A stretch of DNA of 64,000 nt, taken from positions 3,776,618 through 3,840,617 of the forward strand of contig VFFE01007500.1 in NCBI GenBank assembly GCA_008921705.1, written 5' to 3'. The notes below the pieces were generated by a model. That model searched no databases, was not told where the DNA came from, and saw only the letters and a program-made list of their open reading frames with translations. Every line of letters starts with the position of its first letter. The first letter of the stretch is position 1. The DNA comes from Burhinus oedicnemus. Taxonomy: Eukaryota; Chordata; Aves; Charadriiformes; Burhinidae. This document shows, one piece after another, positions 35,277 through 46,770 of this stretch. A program made the translations under genes and the position numbers.

Positions 35277-35385
35277 CTCCCACTTGTGCAGTTTTGCTGT
35301 AGCTGGCAGACAGAGGCCCATTCATACCACTTCCATATTCTCCTTTAAAGTAGCGATATAGGAGTATTTTCCTTAAAGTGTTGCC
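35277..35385 (-). CDS. ITPR2: ITPR2 window exon 1 (modulatory region)
   Basis: Encodes 36 codons plus one base, starting GNTLRKILLYRYFKG and ending SKTAQVG. The acceptor on the minus strand is a pyrimidine-rich run ending TTAAAG, and the donor is GTGGGAG|GTAAAT. The exon starts in phase 0 and ends after codon base 1, which fits the next exon. In the family this lies in the variable cytosolic modulatory region between the ligand-binding core and the channel; the serine/glycine-rich second half (GSGMNGPLSASYS) is the kind of linker that differs most between isoforms. The preceding exon was not found in the remaining 28.6 kb of window. An internal Met at codon 21 would be the first in-frame ATG of this exon if a transcript began upstream in the intron (inference). 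Confidence 0.88.
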
Positions 35386-37949
35386 CTTTAAGAGAAAGAT
35401 AAAAAAAGAAGAAATTAAAGTTGTGGCCAATTTCCTTTGTTTGAAAAGCAAGCTGTTTAACATAGATACATAATTTATTACATCTTTCTGTTACAATCAG
35501 TAAGCATACAAATAGTAAAGTTGTCCAGAAACCAAATATCTAATGGTCTTATCTAACAAATCTCATGGGAAGAATTCTAAAATACCATTGTATAAACTTT
35601 CTTTGAAGTTTATTTTAAACTTATTGATTATAAATGAAATACCTCCAACTCAATAATTCTTACTGTCTATCTGTAAGATGTGTATATCGAAGGAAGTTCT
35701 ACAAAGAGCCAGTACTCTGAAGTCAGTGTGTCTGTGCCCTACCCTGCCATGGCAGTACTTTCTTCCTATTTTTTGCAGCTGAGTAGTATCACTCCCTTTT
35801 CTCTGATCTCAGATAATCCAGCTGATCATCTGAAAGAAGCCACATCACATGAAATATTAAAACAGAGATATGACATTTGATAGAATAGCTTAAAAAGCAT
35901 TCTCTGTATCTCCTTGTTCCTTTACTTCCAAAACCACAACCAGTCAAAATTTGCATGCAGCTCTCTGAAGATCTTCCCTTTCATTTTGCTTACGTTCTGC
36001 AACACAAGACATGTTGAATTAAGAGTTGGGGGTACCAATTACTTGGCATTTTTATTTTGCCTTCAGTCTCCTGGGAACACCTGCAGTCAACAGTTTTACA
36101 GAGGAAGAAGATGACACAACAACTGTATGTGTGTGCGTGTAACCTAAGATTTTATAAAGAAAAGAATATGGCAAGGTCTCTGATGATTACCACAGAAGGG
36201 GAAAAATTGTTCATTTCAACAGCTTGGCAGTAAAATGGGACAACTTCTTCCTTACTTTTACTCACCTACTGGTTTTAATCAAAAATGGTTCTTAAAAATA
36301 TATGCACCAGAAGCATTCTCAGTACTCACCAATTCACCAGTGCCTGCACATTAGTGCAGCAGTCAACTTCTCAATCGAAACATCTCTGTGGCTACCACAG
36401 ACAGCAAGCAGTGGGGAAACACGTCCCAGACACACCTCAGGATGCACTACTTGCACTCTCACTTCTCTGTTAAATTAGCAATACTTCCAAGAGCAACAAC
36501 ATGCCACAGTGAGGCTTCACTGCTTCATGGAACTCAAGGACAATGGGCTTGTGCACCTCAAACAAGTGCCAGAATGCAGTTTTCTGTATGTGTAGCCTGA
36601 CAATACAAAACAGCCATTCTTTCCTAGTTCTCGCATTTTGATTTTTTAATTTGGTAATAGCCTATACAGAGTTCCCTCAAACAGCCAAGAAAAGTACAAG
36701 GCCTATAGTAAAATATCAAAAGCTGCAAATATAATGGCTGCAAGGAAAATAAAAAGCATCCCCTGGACATCTGCAGTGCCAGGGAATTTATTAGGTGTAT
36801 TTTCCAGGTGAGCTTAACCCAGTGTGCTCTACGCTACAGAGGAAGACAAAGAACCAGAAGTCTCTGAGGACCTCACACAGACACAGATTCCATCCCAGCC
36901 TAGTTTGTGAGGGGGTTTAACCCTGCGTGCATGGACAAGGTATGCTAAACAAGCTCATAAGAAATTTCAAGATGGCTAAGAGCACCAGCTCCTCCTGCTC
37001 AACATCGTGTCTCCAGCTGTGACCAAACTCGTGTCTTAGAGGCAAGTGAACCTCATTTTCCTCCTCTCCTGAAGACAACAAATGTATTATTGAAGAAAAA
37101 AAAGTTCCCACCAGAACTAATAGACTAAGAACCAGGATAAAGTCCCTTTTCAAACTCTCTCAGTCATATATATCACAGAATCATAACGTTGTATCACACA
37201 AATAGGATCACAGAGCAGAAACCCTTCCTAACTCCAGACTAGGACCTGACCCAGAACGGGCACTGCATTGAGACAAGATCAGAAAGGCTGGCATTTGCCA
37301 TACCACTTGATTAACCACTCAGCTTGAGGCAACATCCTCAACCAGCAATCTATGCAGTCTGTTGATGACTAACAGCGCTATGGTAAATTATATAAACAGT
37401 CACAGTGCAGTCACGGGAAGAAACACGAAGAGCCATCTATATATAGTTAAGAATAATACCCATGGTCACAAGCTTTATTGTTCAATCAAAACAGCCTTAT
37501 TTTATCAGAAAGAACGCTTGAGACAATGAAAGAGCATTTGACTAATAAACTGAATGGTTTAGCACTTGGGTCTTATTGCCTGGAAGTGAGCAACTGTTGG
37601 CACATCTCAGATTTTCTTTCTGCCTTGTTACCTTCAAAGACAGCAGGAGGAGCAGTGATATGAAGATGTTTCTCCAGCTGGCTATGGGAAGGGGAATCCT
37701 GCTCCATCCATATCCAAACTAAGGCACAGACTTTACTTCTTGTTGCAAGGAGCAAGTCTTAATTACTAGGATTCCTGCTCTCTCTCAACCTCCCATGAAT
37801 CCAGACAACACAGTTCTCAGCAGCTAAAGTGTCAAAAGTCAAGGACGTGGTGTTTGAAAAGCAGGAATGTAATAGAACCTCTGCTTTGGCACTAGCTGTG
37901 CCAAAAATGCGCTCTCAGACTCAGCCCACATATTTGCAAGCTCGGGAAC

Positions 37950-38005
37950 TTCATCCCCTTTGTGATGACCTTGGGCAGCCACACGACTTTCTCAAGTCCT
38001 GTGAA
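37950..38005 (+). repeat. possible MIR fragment
   Basis: TTTGTGATGACCTTGGGCAG followed by CCACACGACTTTCTCAAGTC resembles the MIR core tgtgtgaccttgggcaagtcac. Short, so uncertain. It falls inside a 150-codon chance open frame on the plus strand, which argues against that frame being a gene. Confidence 0.35.
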
Positions 38006-39084
38006 ATTAGCTGCCGCTACAAAGAGCAGAAGAACCCGGCAGTACGAACTGGAGCTGACAAATGCGCGAATGCTCGTGCAATGTATCGGAAATGCCTGTC
38101 ACCTCCAGCACATAACTGTGTGAGGCACCAGGCCAGAAAATGCTGGAAAGACCCTGCTCCCAGAAAACGTGCCGATCCTGCTGGCATAGATGTCTGGGTG
38201 TGCTTTTATGGGAATGCCAAAAAGCATAGTCAAGAACAGCCCCATCATGTGGATGAGACAAACTGCTGTGAGGGCAAGTGAGACAGCCATGCCATTGATG
38301 TCTTTGTAAACAGTTTCCTAACTTAGTATGGCCACAAAATTAGTATTGCCCAAAAGCAAATGATCACAGCAGTACCATGAATAAGCAGTTTGCAGCAACT
38401 ATTACTGACACCACATCACTGAAGCAGAGGCCAAAAATAAAAGCACACTAGGCAGCACAGTGCTACCTTCCCTGACTAGGTTTCTACATGTGGCAGAAGT
38501 CCCGACCTTCCAAGCTGAATCTCTCCCCTGATGACTACAATACACTTTCTTTTATACCTCTTATTAGGGTATGGAAGTGGCACGTAAACATCACTCAGCT
38601 GACCGCAATCCTTCTATAATGGCTAGAACATTGTATAGCTTTGAAAAAAACCACAATGAAACATAACAGTCTTATTGTTACCCATGAATACCACTGTATT
38701 GTTTCTAACAAAAGCTAGGATAAAGACTGAGGACACAAGAAAGCAACAACTGGTTATTGTTGTTGCAATTTTAAATAGCTAGGGATTGACAGACAAAAGT
38801 TTCCAATAGGGAAAAATTATTCCAATAGGAACATGTAGGCACAAACAAATTACATTTTCTCAGTCCGTATTTCATTATACTAGTTGGTCTTTAAACTTTA
38901 TTTAAATGCCTTAATACAATGGTTTATTCACGTTCCTTCTCCCAGCCTGCAAAAGGCTGGTTCAACATAAGGATGGGGTGTTCTGTGCAGGGAAGCAATG
39001 GCTGGGAGGGGTACGTAAGGCTTATCGTGGATACCCGCATCAGCACCAGCTCACTGTATAACACTGTCAAAAATTATTTGTCCT

Positions 39085-39175
39085 GTCTTATATAACTTTG
39101 CACACTTGTTAAGGAACTGGAATGGTATTTGTGATGTTCAGAAGGCTGAACTAGATGATCCGGTGATCTCTTCTG
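39085..39175 (+). mobile_element. old CR1/L3-like LINE 3' tail
   Basis: GGCTGAACTAGATGATCCGG then TGATCTCTTCTGGTTTTCAC matches the conserved 3' end of old CR1/L3 elements (gactagatgatc…ggtcccttctggcctt). The element may extend left to about 38940. Directly abuts the next relic. Confidence 0.65.
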
Positions 39176-39239
39176 GTTTTCACCCTACATTAAAATAATG
39201 AAGGGGAAACGCTCAGATTATCAGTGATAACACAGAAAG

Positions 39240-40810
39240 GGCAGCCACATCCAACAAATATTTCTATGATACAGTGGATGATTTTGTGAGCATATTTCCG
39301 TATTAATTCAGGAGGATGCATGAAAATTAGGCATGTTAAATCTTCAGATTTGAGTAACTTGCAGCCAAGTATAAAAGCAGAGCTGGCTGGGATCTCTGGT
39401 CTACTAACACAGGTTTTCAGAAAGTTTGGAACAGATACAAAATCCCAGAGAACTGGGAGAAATCTAACATGCAATGATACTTTTAAAAAAGTACACGGGA
39501 GTACTGTTGCCTGATACCAAACCCACTGCATTGAGTTTGATATCAGTTCTGGGAAAAACAAAGGAATGGCTGATTTCAAGCTCCATTAACACAAAATTAA
39601 AGGAAGCTACTATAAACTAATGGCAATTATAATACTGGCATCCTGTTGTAATAATTGCATCAATATGGGTTTAAGAAAAATAGACCTTCTCAAACTTCTG
39701 AAGATTATCTTTTGGTTTTGCTAATAATGAAAATATCACTCTGGTAAAGCTTGATAAACTGGTGGTGTGACACTATCCTGTAAGGAAAAATTTTTGATTA
39801 AATAACCCCACAAGGACAGTTATTAAATGGCTTCATAGCTAAGTGACTGACAGAATTCAATATGCAATTTAAGTATGGACTCACAAACAAGTGTATGGGC
39901 TTCTAATGGGCAACCTCATGGAGTATTTATTGTCTGCCTGATTTTTTTTCCCCAATGAAATGGAAGAATACAGAAAATAATTATTAATAGCATTTAGAAA
40001 TAATACAAGAAGAAAAGGGGATGAGGTCAAGTCACCGATAACAATTTAGGCATCACTTAGTAAACTGACTAGAAGCAAACAATATGAGCCTCATTATGTC
40101 CAAACCTCTGTACATCTAGTTATAGACATAATAACAATAAAATGCAGAACACCAAAAAATGGAGGACTCTGTTCTAGGAGGCCATGACCCTGGGTAAGAA
40201 TGGAAGTTCTTCTAGAAAAATCAGTGGAATGACAGCTCCCAAGATCACACAGTTCTGGAAAGGATAACAAGAGCTATTATGCAGGATTTGTGAGACTATC
40301 TTACTTCTCCACATGCAGGGGCATGTTACTGTAGGAATACTGCATCACACGTTGGTGTCCACAATTCAAGAAGAATGCTGACAAATTTGATTAGGTTTGG
40401 AGAAACTCCACAAGAGTGACTAGAGAATAAAATATGCCTTCTCATCTGAAATTCAAGGTTTTCAATCTACTGAGCTTATCAGTCTAAACATGAACTACAT
40501 GAACTCTGTTTCTGAGTATCTACATGAGAAATCTGACAATGGACAACTTCGGTCTACAACATAAAGGTGCAAGACACACTGGTGAGAAGCTGAAGACAGA
40601 GAAATTCAGCTAGAAAAGAGGTAGAGGCAGCTGGGTTATCCAGTTCGTGAGTTACGAATTTTGTTTTTATTTTATATAACAGTAATGGCATTTAGCTATT
40701 GGAACAGCTTAAGAAGAGGTGTGATAGTCTCTGTTGCTGACAGTTACTAAATCACGACTAGGTGGCTTCTCAGACAGAAACTATCTGAAGATCTTGTGGT
40801 CTACACTGGG
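39240..40810 (+). mobile_element. old CR1-type LINE, reverse-transcriptase half, decayed
   Basis: About 1.6 kb of collinear, decayed CR1 open-frame sequence, sense on the plus strand. Landmarks in order: CTGGGAGAAATCTAACATGC, TTGATATCAGTTCTGGGAAA, CATCAATATGGGTTTAAGAA, GACTAGAAGCAAACAATATG, TGGTGTCCACAATTCAAGAA and TATTGGAACAGCTTAAGAAG. These correspond to successive blocks of the reverse-transcriptase and 3' part of amniote CR1 elements, from memory. Frameshifts and stops throughout, so no functional protein. The family still looks like the one best preserved in turtles and crocodilians; divergence indicates great age. Confidence 0.8.
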
Positions 40811-41574
40811 AGAACAAGGGGGGTGACAAAAATACGTCATCTCACATAATCTATGAAGACATCATGCCAGCTTTTCCTGTAGTAAATATAGAAGAGATTA
40901 GAAGCCTGGCTTTCTATGAAGGCTGTTTAAAAAACACCTACTTCTAAATGTTTCTTCTCATCATTTATAAATGAAATTTCTATTCTGCTTGGTCTGAGTG
41001 TCTGCTTCAGGATGATTTTTTTTGTTGTTTTTCACCCATTTTCAAACTATTTTGTTCCTTTATTTCTCTTGGAGACAAAACATGGTAGGAGAAGTAGTTT
41101 TGTGCAAGTGGCTTCTGTGAAGATAACATGCATGGAAGTTTTATAACCCTTTAAATTAACATTCAACCTGCTCTTGAAATGTAAGATGGCACAGACATCA
41201 TGTCATCTCCAAAATGGATCAACTGAGGCACACACACAGTGCTGCATAAGCATGAGCTTGGAAGACAGCCCCAGATTCTTGACTCTTACTACGTCCACGA
41301 AGTGGAATATTTCTGTATTCGTGATGCCAGCAATTTCGAGGGGGATCGCGAGTTGCAGGATGTTGTTTGTTTTGGGGCGTTGGTTGTTTGTTTTTACAGA
41401 GTGAGCTTTTTCCTGGTTTAGATCTTTTTGCAAAAAGATGTTTTCACAGCCAACTGATAGTTGAAACTGATATATTTTCACCAATATAATATGATGCCCA
41501 ACAGGAGTTATTTGCACACTGGGGCATTTATTCACCCCCGGGAAAAAGCATTTTTAAGTATGAGATTGGGTCCA

Positions 41575-41655
41575 GCTAGTGTCCAGCTCTGTTTCCACTA
41601 AAATCAATGGGAGATTTGCCAGCAACTTCAGTAGGAGTAGGAGCAGACACTTACT
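41575..41655 (+). repeat. ancient amniote repeat fragment
   Basis: AAAATCAATGGGAGATTTGC then AACTTCAGTAGGAGTAGGAG matches the reptile/bird relic phrase gacttcaatgggagttttgcc ... cttcaatgggagcagga. Name not certain. Confidence 0.55.
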
Positions 41656-43688
41656 TTGCCTGGCAAAAGTTTTTATACAACTCTAAAAAGGAAAAAAACC
41701 CAAAACATGCACTAGACTTCATAACACAGTTCTCCCAAGAGAGAAGAACTGGCCACCTACACCTCTCAGCTGTCTCTCATTAGGCAGAGACGGCCCACAT
41801 TTTAAATGTGCCATTGTTCAATCCTACACAAATCTAGTATTAATCCCACTTGTCTTAATACAAATTGCCTACATCACAAATGCTAACTGATAAACCTGAG
41901 GTTGTAACTAGTGCAGAGATTCATTAACAGGTTCACATAAAATAATGAACCATAAGCACGACCCTTCTCTAAAATCAAACTACAAAGATTTAAAGAAGTA
42001 GTTCATTTTTTTAGCAGTCTTTTAATTCTTCTTTCCTTTCAGTTCCAGGTTCCATAGAAAGCTGGAAGCTTAGGTGCCAAAATATTGCAAAACAAATGCT
42101 ATTGCCAGTCTATTTTCAATATGGATAGTGAAAAGAATACTGGACACATTGCAAGAAAAACAGATTTTGCCTGATAACGGTCCAATTTTGCACCCTGAAG
42201 AAACTCAGGAAAGTGTCATATTAAAAGAAAGATTTTTTTTTTGGCAGTATCTCTAAAAAGTGTCTCCACTATGAATACTGCAGGAGCAGGAGAGAAAAAC
42301 TGTCTGGATTAGTGAAAACCTCAGTATGGGGGCATTCAGACTTAGACTGAGAAAAAAACATTTTTAAAATAGTTTGATTTTGTATACAATAAAATTTTAC
42401 TATTGGCCCATAAAATACTATTAGTTGTCAAATATATTTTTTTTTGTCCAAATATAAGATCTCCACAGATGTCTGTATATACATTTGAATATATATAGAA
42501 CAGATCTTTGTTGTGGGCAAATATTATTGTTAATATCTGCCACTTGTCCTGTTGCTCATCTGGTTACATGGTTTCCATCCGTAGTCATAAATTGTGCACT
42601 TACAAAACAGATCACATTTGCACCTATGTAATTTTTTCTTTACAACTTTCTCCAGTACAAGACAAAGCATTGAGACACACAATAATCCAAGTTCTCCACC
42701 ACTGAAAGAAAACAATGTAAGATTTGATCACGATTATTTGGAAGCATTTATGACTGCACCATCAATAACATACTGTAGAAGAAGACCAGATCTGAAAAGC
42801 ATAATTTTCAAAGAATAAAATTATCTAACTCTTATGCTGCAGGGGGTAAACTTTCAAAGTGATGCACAGGGAGTTATGCACACAAATCCTATTATTTGTT
42901 AACAGGATTTCTGTGTGGAACTCCCCATGCTCTGCAAGAAAAAATTACCCCTAAGTGTCCTAATGTGAATATTTACCAAAACAGACACTTAATTTCCAGA
43001 TGCATACTTATGAGCACTACTGTGCTTTGACGTTTTAAGAGCAGTTTGAAACAGGTAGCTAGGGAAAAATAATAGAAGTGGCCAAATAGTATTTTCATTA
43101 CATTATTCTGTTTCACTGTGTTGCTATTATGTTGAACTTCAAAGCCAAAGCATTACAGACACACGATTTAGTAGATAAGGGAGGCACTGCAGATGTATTG
43201 CCTGTTCTATTTTGAATTAGATAGTCTAGGATCTTCACTTGTTGGCTGAGGATTTTCAAAGTGGCTCAGGAGGCACTTCTGTATTTCAGTTTTCACCTGC
43301 TTATTTTTATCCACCACCAGCTCCACTGATTTCTCAACTTCATCCTTGTCTACTAGTAAAGATTGATGAAGACACTTCAGAAATTCAGAATTTGTTCTAA
43401 GGCACTCCAGGTACCCATGTCATTGTTTACATTTGAAGGAATGGTTTGTTTTATAAACCAGGTTATCAGGATTATTTAGCAATCCAGGTTATCAGGCCTC
43501 TGGAAATTTTTCAGTGGATTTCACATGAGTTCTGGGTTGTATCAATACCCAGTAAGTACTTCATGGTTTCGGGTTTTACTGTGGAAACGTCATTAAACTG
43601 TGACCTGTGCCACTTTCTCCAATATATACAAACATTCCCAGTTAATATTAATTACTCAGCTAGAACTGCTCTGTACGTCTATATTATT

Positions 43689-43701
43689 AAAAAAAAAAAA
43701 A
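43689..43701 (+). repeat. poly-A run
   Basis: A13 homopolymer within AT-rich sequence; no adjoining retroelement recognised. Confidence 0.9.
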
Positions 43702-44027
43702 GTTATATTGAAAGGAACTAATATTTATAATTCATGTTCCCTGGTTTAAAAATGAGTAGTAGTTTGAATAATTTTCCAGTAAACTTAATTGGGACTTTTC
43801 CATTAATGCCAGCTCTACCAGTTTTATTATCCTTTTCATGATGACCAGCACTTTAAGTTCAGTGTCTAGAGTTATGTGCTTGTATGAAAATTCCAGTTCA
43901 CATTAAAAAAAAAATAATTCCAAAACAAAAACCACCCCACCCCCCACACACATAATTTCTAGTGCTCCTGGTCCCGGGAATAGTAATTGGAAATGTGACA
44001 TTTGTGTGGCCAAAGCTGGAAGGCCAG

Positions 44028-44048
44028 CAAAACAAAACAAAACAAAAC
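44028..44048 (+). repeat. (CAAAA)n pentanucleotide repeat
   Basis: Four copies of CAAAA beginning in CCAGCAAAACAAAACAAAAC. Short tandem repeat. Confidence 0.9.
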
Positions 44049-44216
44049 CTAAAATATGTTGTTGGGGTTTTGACCATTAAGAAACCAAATCAAAATAATT
44101 TCATCATTTTTAGGAGCCTGACTCATGACTTTGATTGCCAGAGGTGGTAAGTATCAAGTAAATGTTAAGCAACCTTTTCCAGCAGATTTGTTAATACTGC
44201 ATGCTAAGGGAAGCTC

Positions 44217-44249
44217 ACGTCCTTGCTACTGACTCTCAGGCAAGGACGT
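44217..44249. repeat. perfect 10-bp inverted repeat (hairpin)
   Basis: ACGTCCTTGC at 44217-44226 and its exact complement GCAAGGACGT at 44240-44249, with a 13-nt loop. AGCT on both outer sides can extend the stem to 14 bp with one bulged base. No mobile element was recognised around it. Confidence 0.9.
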
Positions 44250-46189
44250 AGCTGCTGACTCTTGGCTATTGTTGCAAAGCACCACATCGCCTCTTCCTCA
44301 AATGGCAAATCAGCAAATCCATTGCCAGCAACGGAGCCCAAGTAACTAAGAATTAATGGTGATCCAGGATTATGAGGTAAGGCCATCCTAAAAGGAAAGG
44401 ACCCCTTGACAAGGTGTGAGAAATGGTAATCTTGCAACTAAACTGACGTTATTGAAGATCTGAGCTCTCCTTCTCTTCTGGCACAGGCTGTGCTGCCGCG
44501 TGGAAAAGTTGGGCTCTAGGATAACCTGAGTGCTGAATTCCTCGGGAGGCTGGGAAAGCACGTTCAGGTGGTTTACTCCCTAGGAATGAGGAATCGGATC
44601 TTGGTTTAGACCCTAGGTTAGGCCAAGCTACCTCAACTTCCATTAATGTCACTAATAAGTGAGCAGGCTAAGCACCTGTCCAGGGGTCGTCAGGGTGCAT
44701 CCTGGCTTTTACCTACTGATTCACAAAACTGCAGTGACTTGGTGTTGGAGCTGGTCTTTCTTGGCATATCTGAAGTTTTCACAACAAAGCATCTCTTCCA
44801 AACGACAGAGAGACATTCTGATTTTTGAAGGCATCTTTTACCAGGAAAAACCTCTCTGTTTTCAAAGCAGTTCTCAATCTTCCCTGTTAAATTAGAGGCC
44901 AATATTAGCTTTCTACTCTTGGAGTCTAACATTTCATCAGTTCACACAAATAAACCTAATAATGTCCTTTGAAGAGTTCCATGGTAATAATTCTGACTTT
45001 GCGTAACACTGCGGCAGAAGTTTCATAAACCGTTTCTATTAGCCAAAGTTGCTGAATGAAACTGAAACATTATTAAGAGAGTAACATTTTGTTTTTAATA
45101 GTTTTTGGAGGTATATTAGCTGTCATGACAGAGCTCAATAGCTTCTTAGCTGTCATTTTAGGAGCAACAGCAATTTCTAAATGCTAAGTTTCACAAGATC
45201 AGGAAAAAAGTTCTCTTCTAGGTTGAACAGAAAAAAAACCCCACAAATTCAAGCAACTCTAGAATTGGTTGAAAAAATGACCAAAATTTGCTTGAAATTA
45301 CATCAGCTGTTCGAAGTTAGAGACAAGGGGAAGATGAAGACACATCTTCATGAGGCTGTCTCAGCTCTTCACATTCCCGCTACTAAAAGACAGATTCATG
45401 TTTATATAAAATTTAATATGCAAGCTGTTCACCCATAATATTAAATTGCAGCTTTATATTTAATATTTGCTAAAATTGCTGAGTTATTTATGTCAGAGAT
45501 AAGATTGCTGCACATGTGCAGAAGCTGCTTCATCATAATGTATTTTAGTATACATTTATTATGAAGCTGTTGCCATTATAATGCCTAAATTTCTATTGCT
45601 TCCAAGGAGAAATATATTATCACTGGAATGTTCCTACATGCACAGCATGTAGCTATGGAAATACAATGTCATATGCTTCTTTAGAGCTGTTAAGTACAGC
45701 ATAGATTGACGGTGAGCCTGCAGAAAACCTGCTCTGGAGGTCCTATAACTGACTGCTATTTTTTCTACCGTGTTTCAAGAGTACTGATATCCCCACTAAT
45801 GACATCTCTCTGATAAACGCCATGCAACATCTCAGCATTAGGGTTCAATGGCATTATGAAAACCAAGATGAACTTTCCAGTTCCAATAACTGGAAATTAG
45901 ACTGTATACGCATGTCAGCCAGTCAGTGCTTTCAATGAATACAAAACAAAACCCACCAACAGTCTTAGGGGCTACATAATTCACAGCTCAGGCTATTCTG
46001 ATTATTAGTAAAATCCTCTGTTCTGAATGCAGTATTGCTGCTGCATTTAGTTAGCATTATCTCTGTGAAAACATCGTTAAAAGGTTGAGTAGGGTGGGAA
46101 ATAGTGTAGAGGAAGTTAGTGCCCTAAGTTAGATCAATGGCATCGTTTCATCTGAAGTTCTGTGTTTACTACAGGTTACCATCTCCTAG

Positions 46190-46770
46190 AAGGCTCAGAG
46201 AAGTGCCTGGAGCACACAAAAGGTGTGGAAAACGTGTGGTTTTAAAGATTGAGATTGCTCGCCTTGGAAAAAGGATGAAAAGATGTGACAGCAGAACAGA
46301 AAAGTATGAATGGTGAGGAGATAGGGAGGTGGGAAATTCCTGTTTCCTCTCCCACCCAAGGAAGGGACCTTCAATGCAATGTAAAGATGGTCACTGAAAA
46401 AGTGATAAAGAAATACTTATTAACCAGCACATAATTAGATGGCAGAACTCATTACCATGGGAAGTTACTGAGGCATTCAGTAAGACTCAGATGATTTGGG
46501 CATTTCTATAGACAACAAGCAAAACCAGTTACAATAGCAAATGTTAAAACAACAACTATGGGAAAGAAGACAAAATCTCATGCTTTAGGGCCCACAGATT
46601 TATGATCTTACTGTTAAGGATTATCCCAAGACTTCAGGAAGAATAGAAAATTTCAACTCTGCCTACAGTGGGGATTCTTAGACCTTCTGAAGCATCTGGT
46701 GATGGCCACACAGAGAGACAGCACTCTTAATCCTCTGGTCTGATCCTCTTTGGCAATTCACATGTGTTTA
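46190..46770 (+). mobile_element. old CR1-type LINE 3' relic, second subfamily
   Basis: Blocks in order: GATTGAGATTGCTCGCCTTG, GAAAAAGGATGAAAAGATGT, AGATGGCAGAACTCATTACC, GAAGCATCTGGTGATGGCCA and CCTCTGGTCTGATCCTCTTT followed by GGCAATTC. They follow the 3' end of the amniote CR1 family that ends …ggtctgacccagtatggc. Sense on the plus strand, strongly decayed. Confidence 0.7.

Larger units (their letters stand above)
2133..35385 (-). other. ITPR2: ITPR2 gene, internal part (10 exons)
   Basis: Span of the ten recognised exons of the type 2 IP3 receptor, a tetrameric Ca2+-release channel of the ER membrane opened by IP3 and Ca2+. Exon lengths in transcript order are 109, 188, 184, 257, 201, 111, 96, 120, 108 and 193 bp. 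All junctions are GT-AG and phases match at every junction, giving 522 codons plus one base with no stop. The encoded region is roughly residues 1,700-2,230 of a protein of about 2,700 (position estimated from memory of the family). Type 2 rather than type 1 or 3 is chosen from remembered isoform-specific stretches: [45 protein letters not shown] and the [11 protein letters not shown] form. Both gene ends are outside the window. Confidence 0.95.

Noticed and set aside
37170..37210. CACAGAATCATAACG as a CR1 tail
   Set aside because: Only about a dozen bases fit and the following sequence does not continue as CR1.
37829..38281. 150-codon open frame, plus strand
   Set aside because: Starts at GTG, no recognisable domain, and overlaps a probable MIR fragment; most likely chance.
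39190..39579. 129-codon frame on the minus strand
   Set aside because: Lies antisense over the old CR1 relic; a shadow frame.
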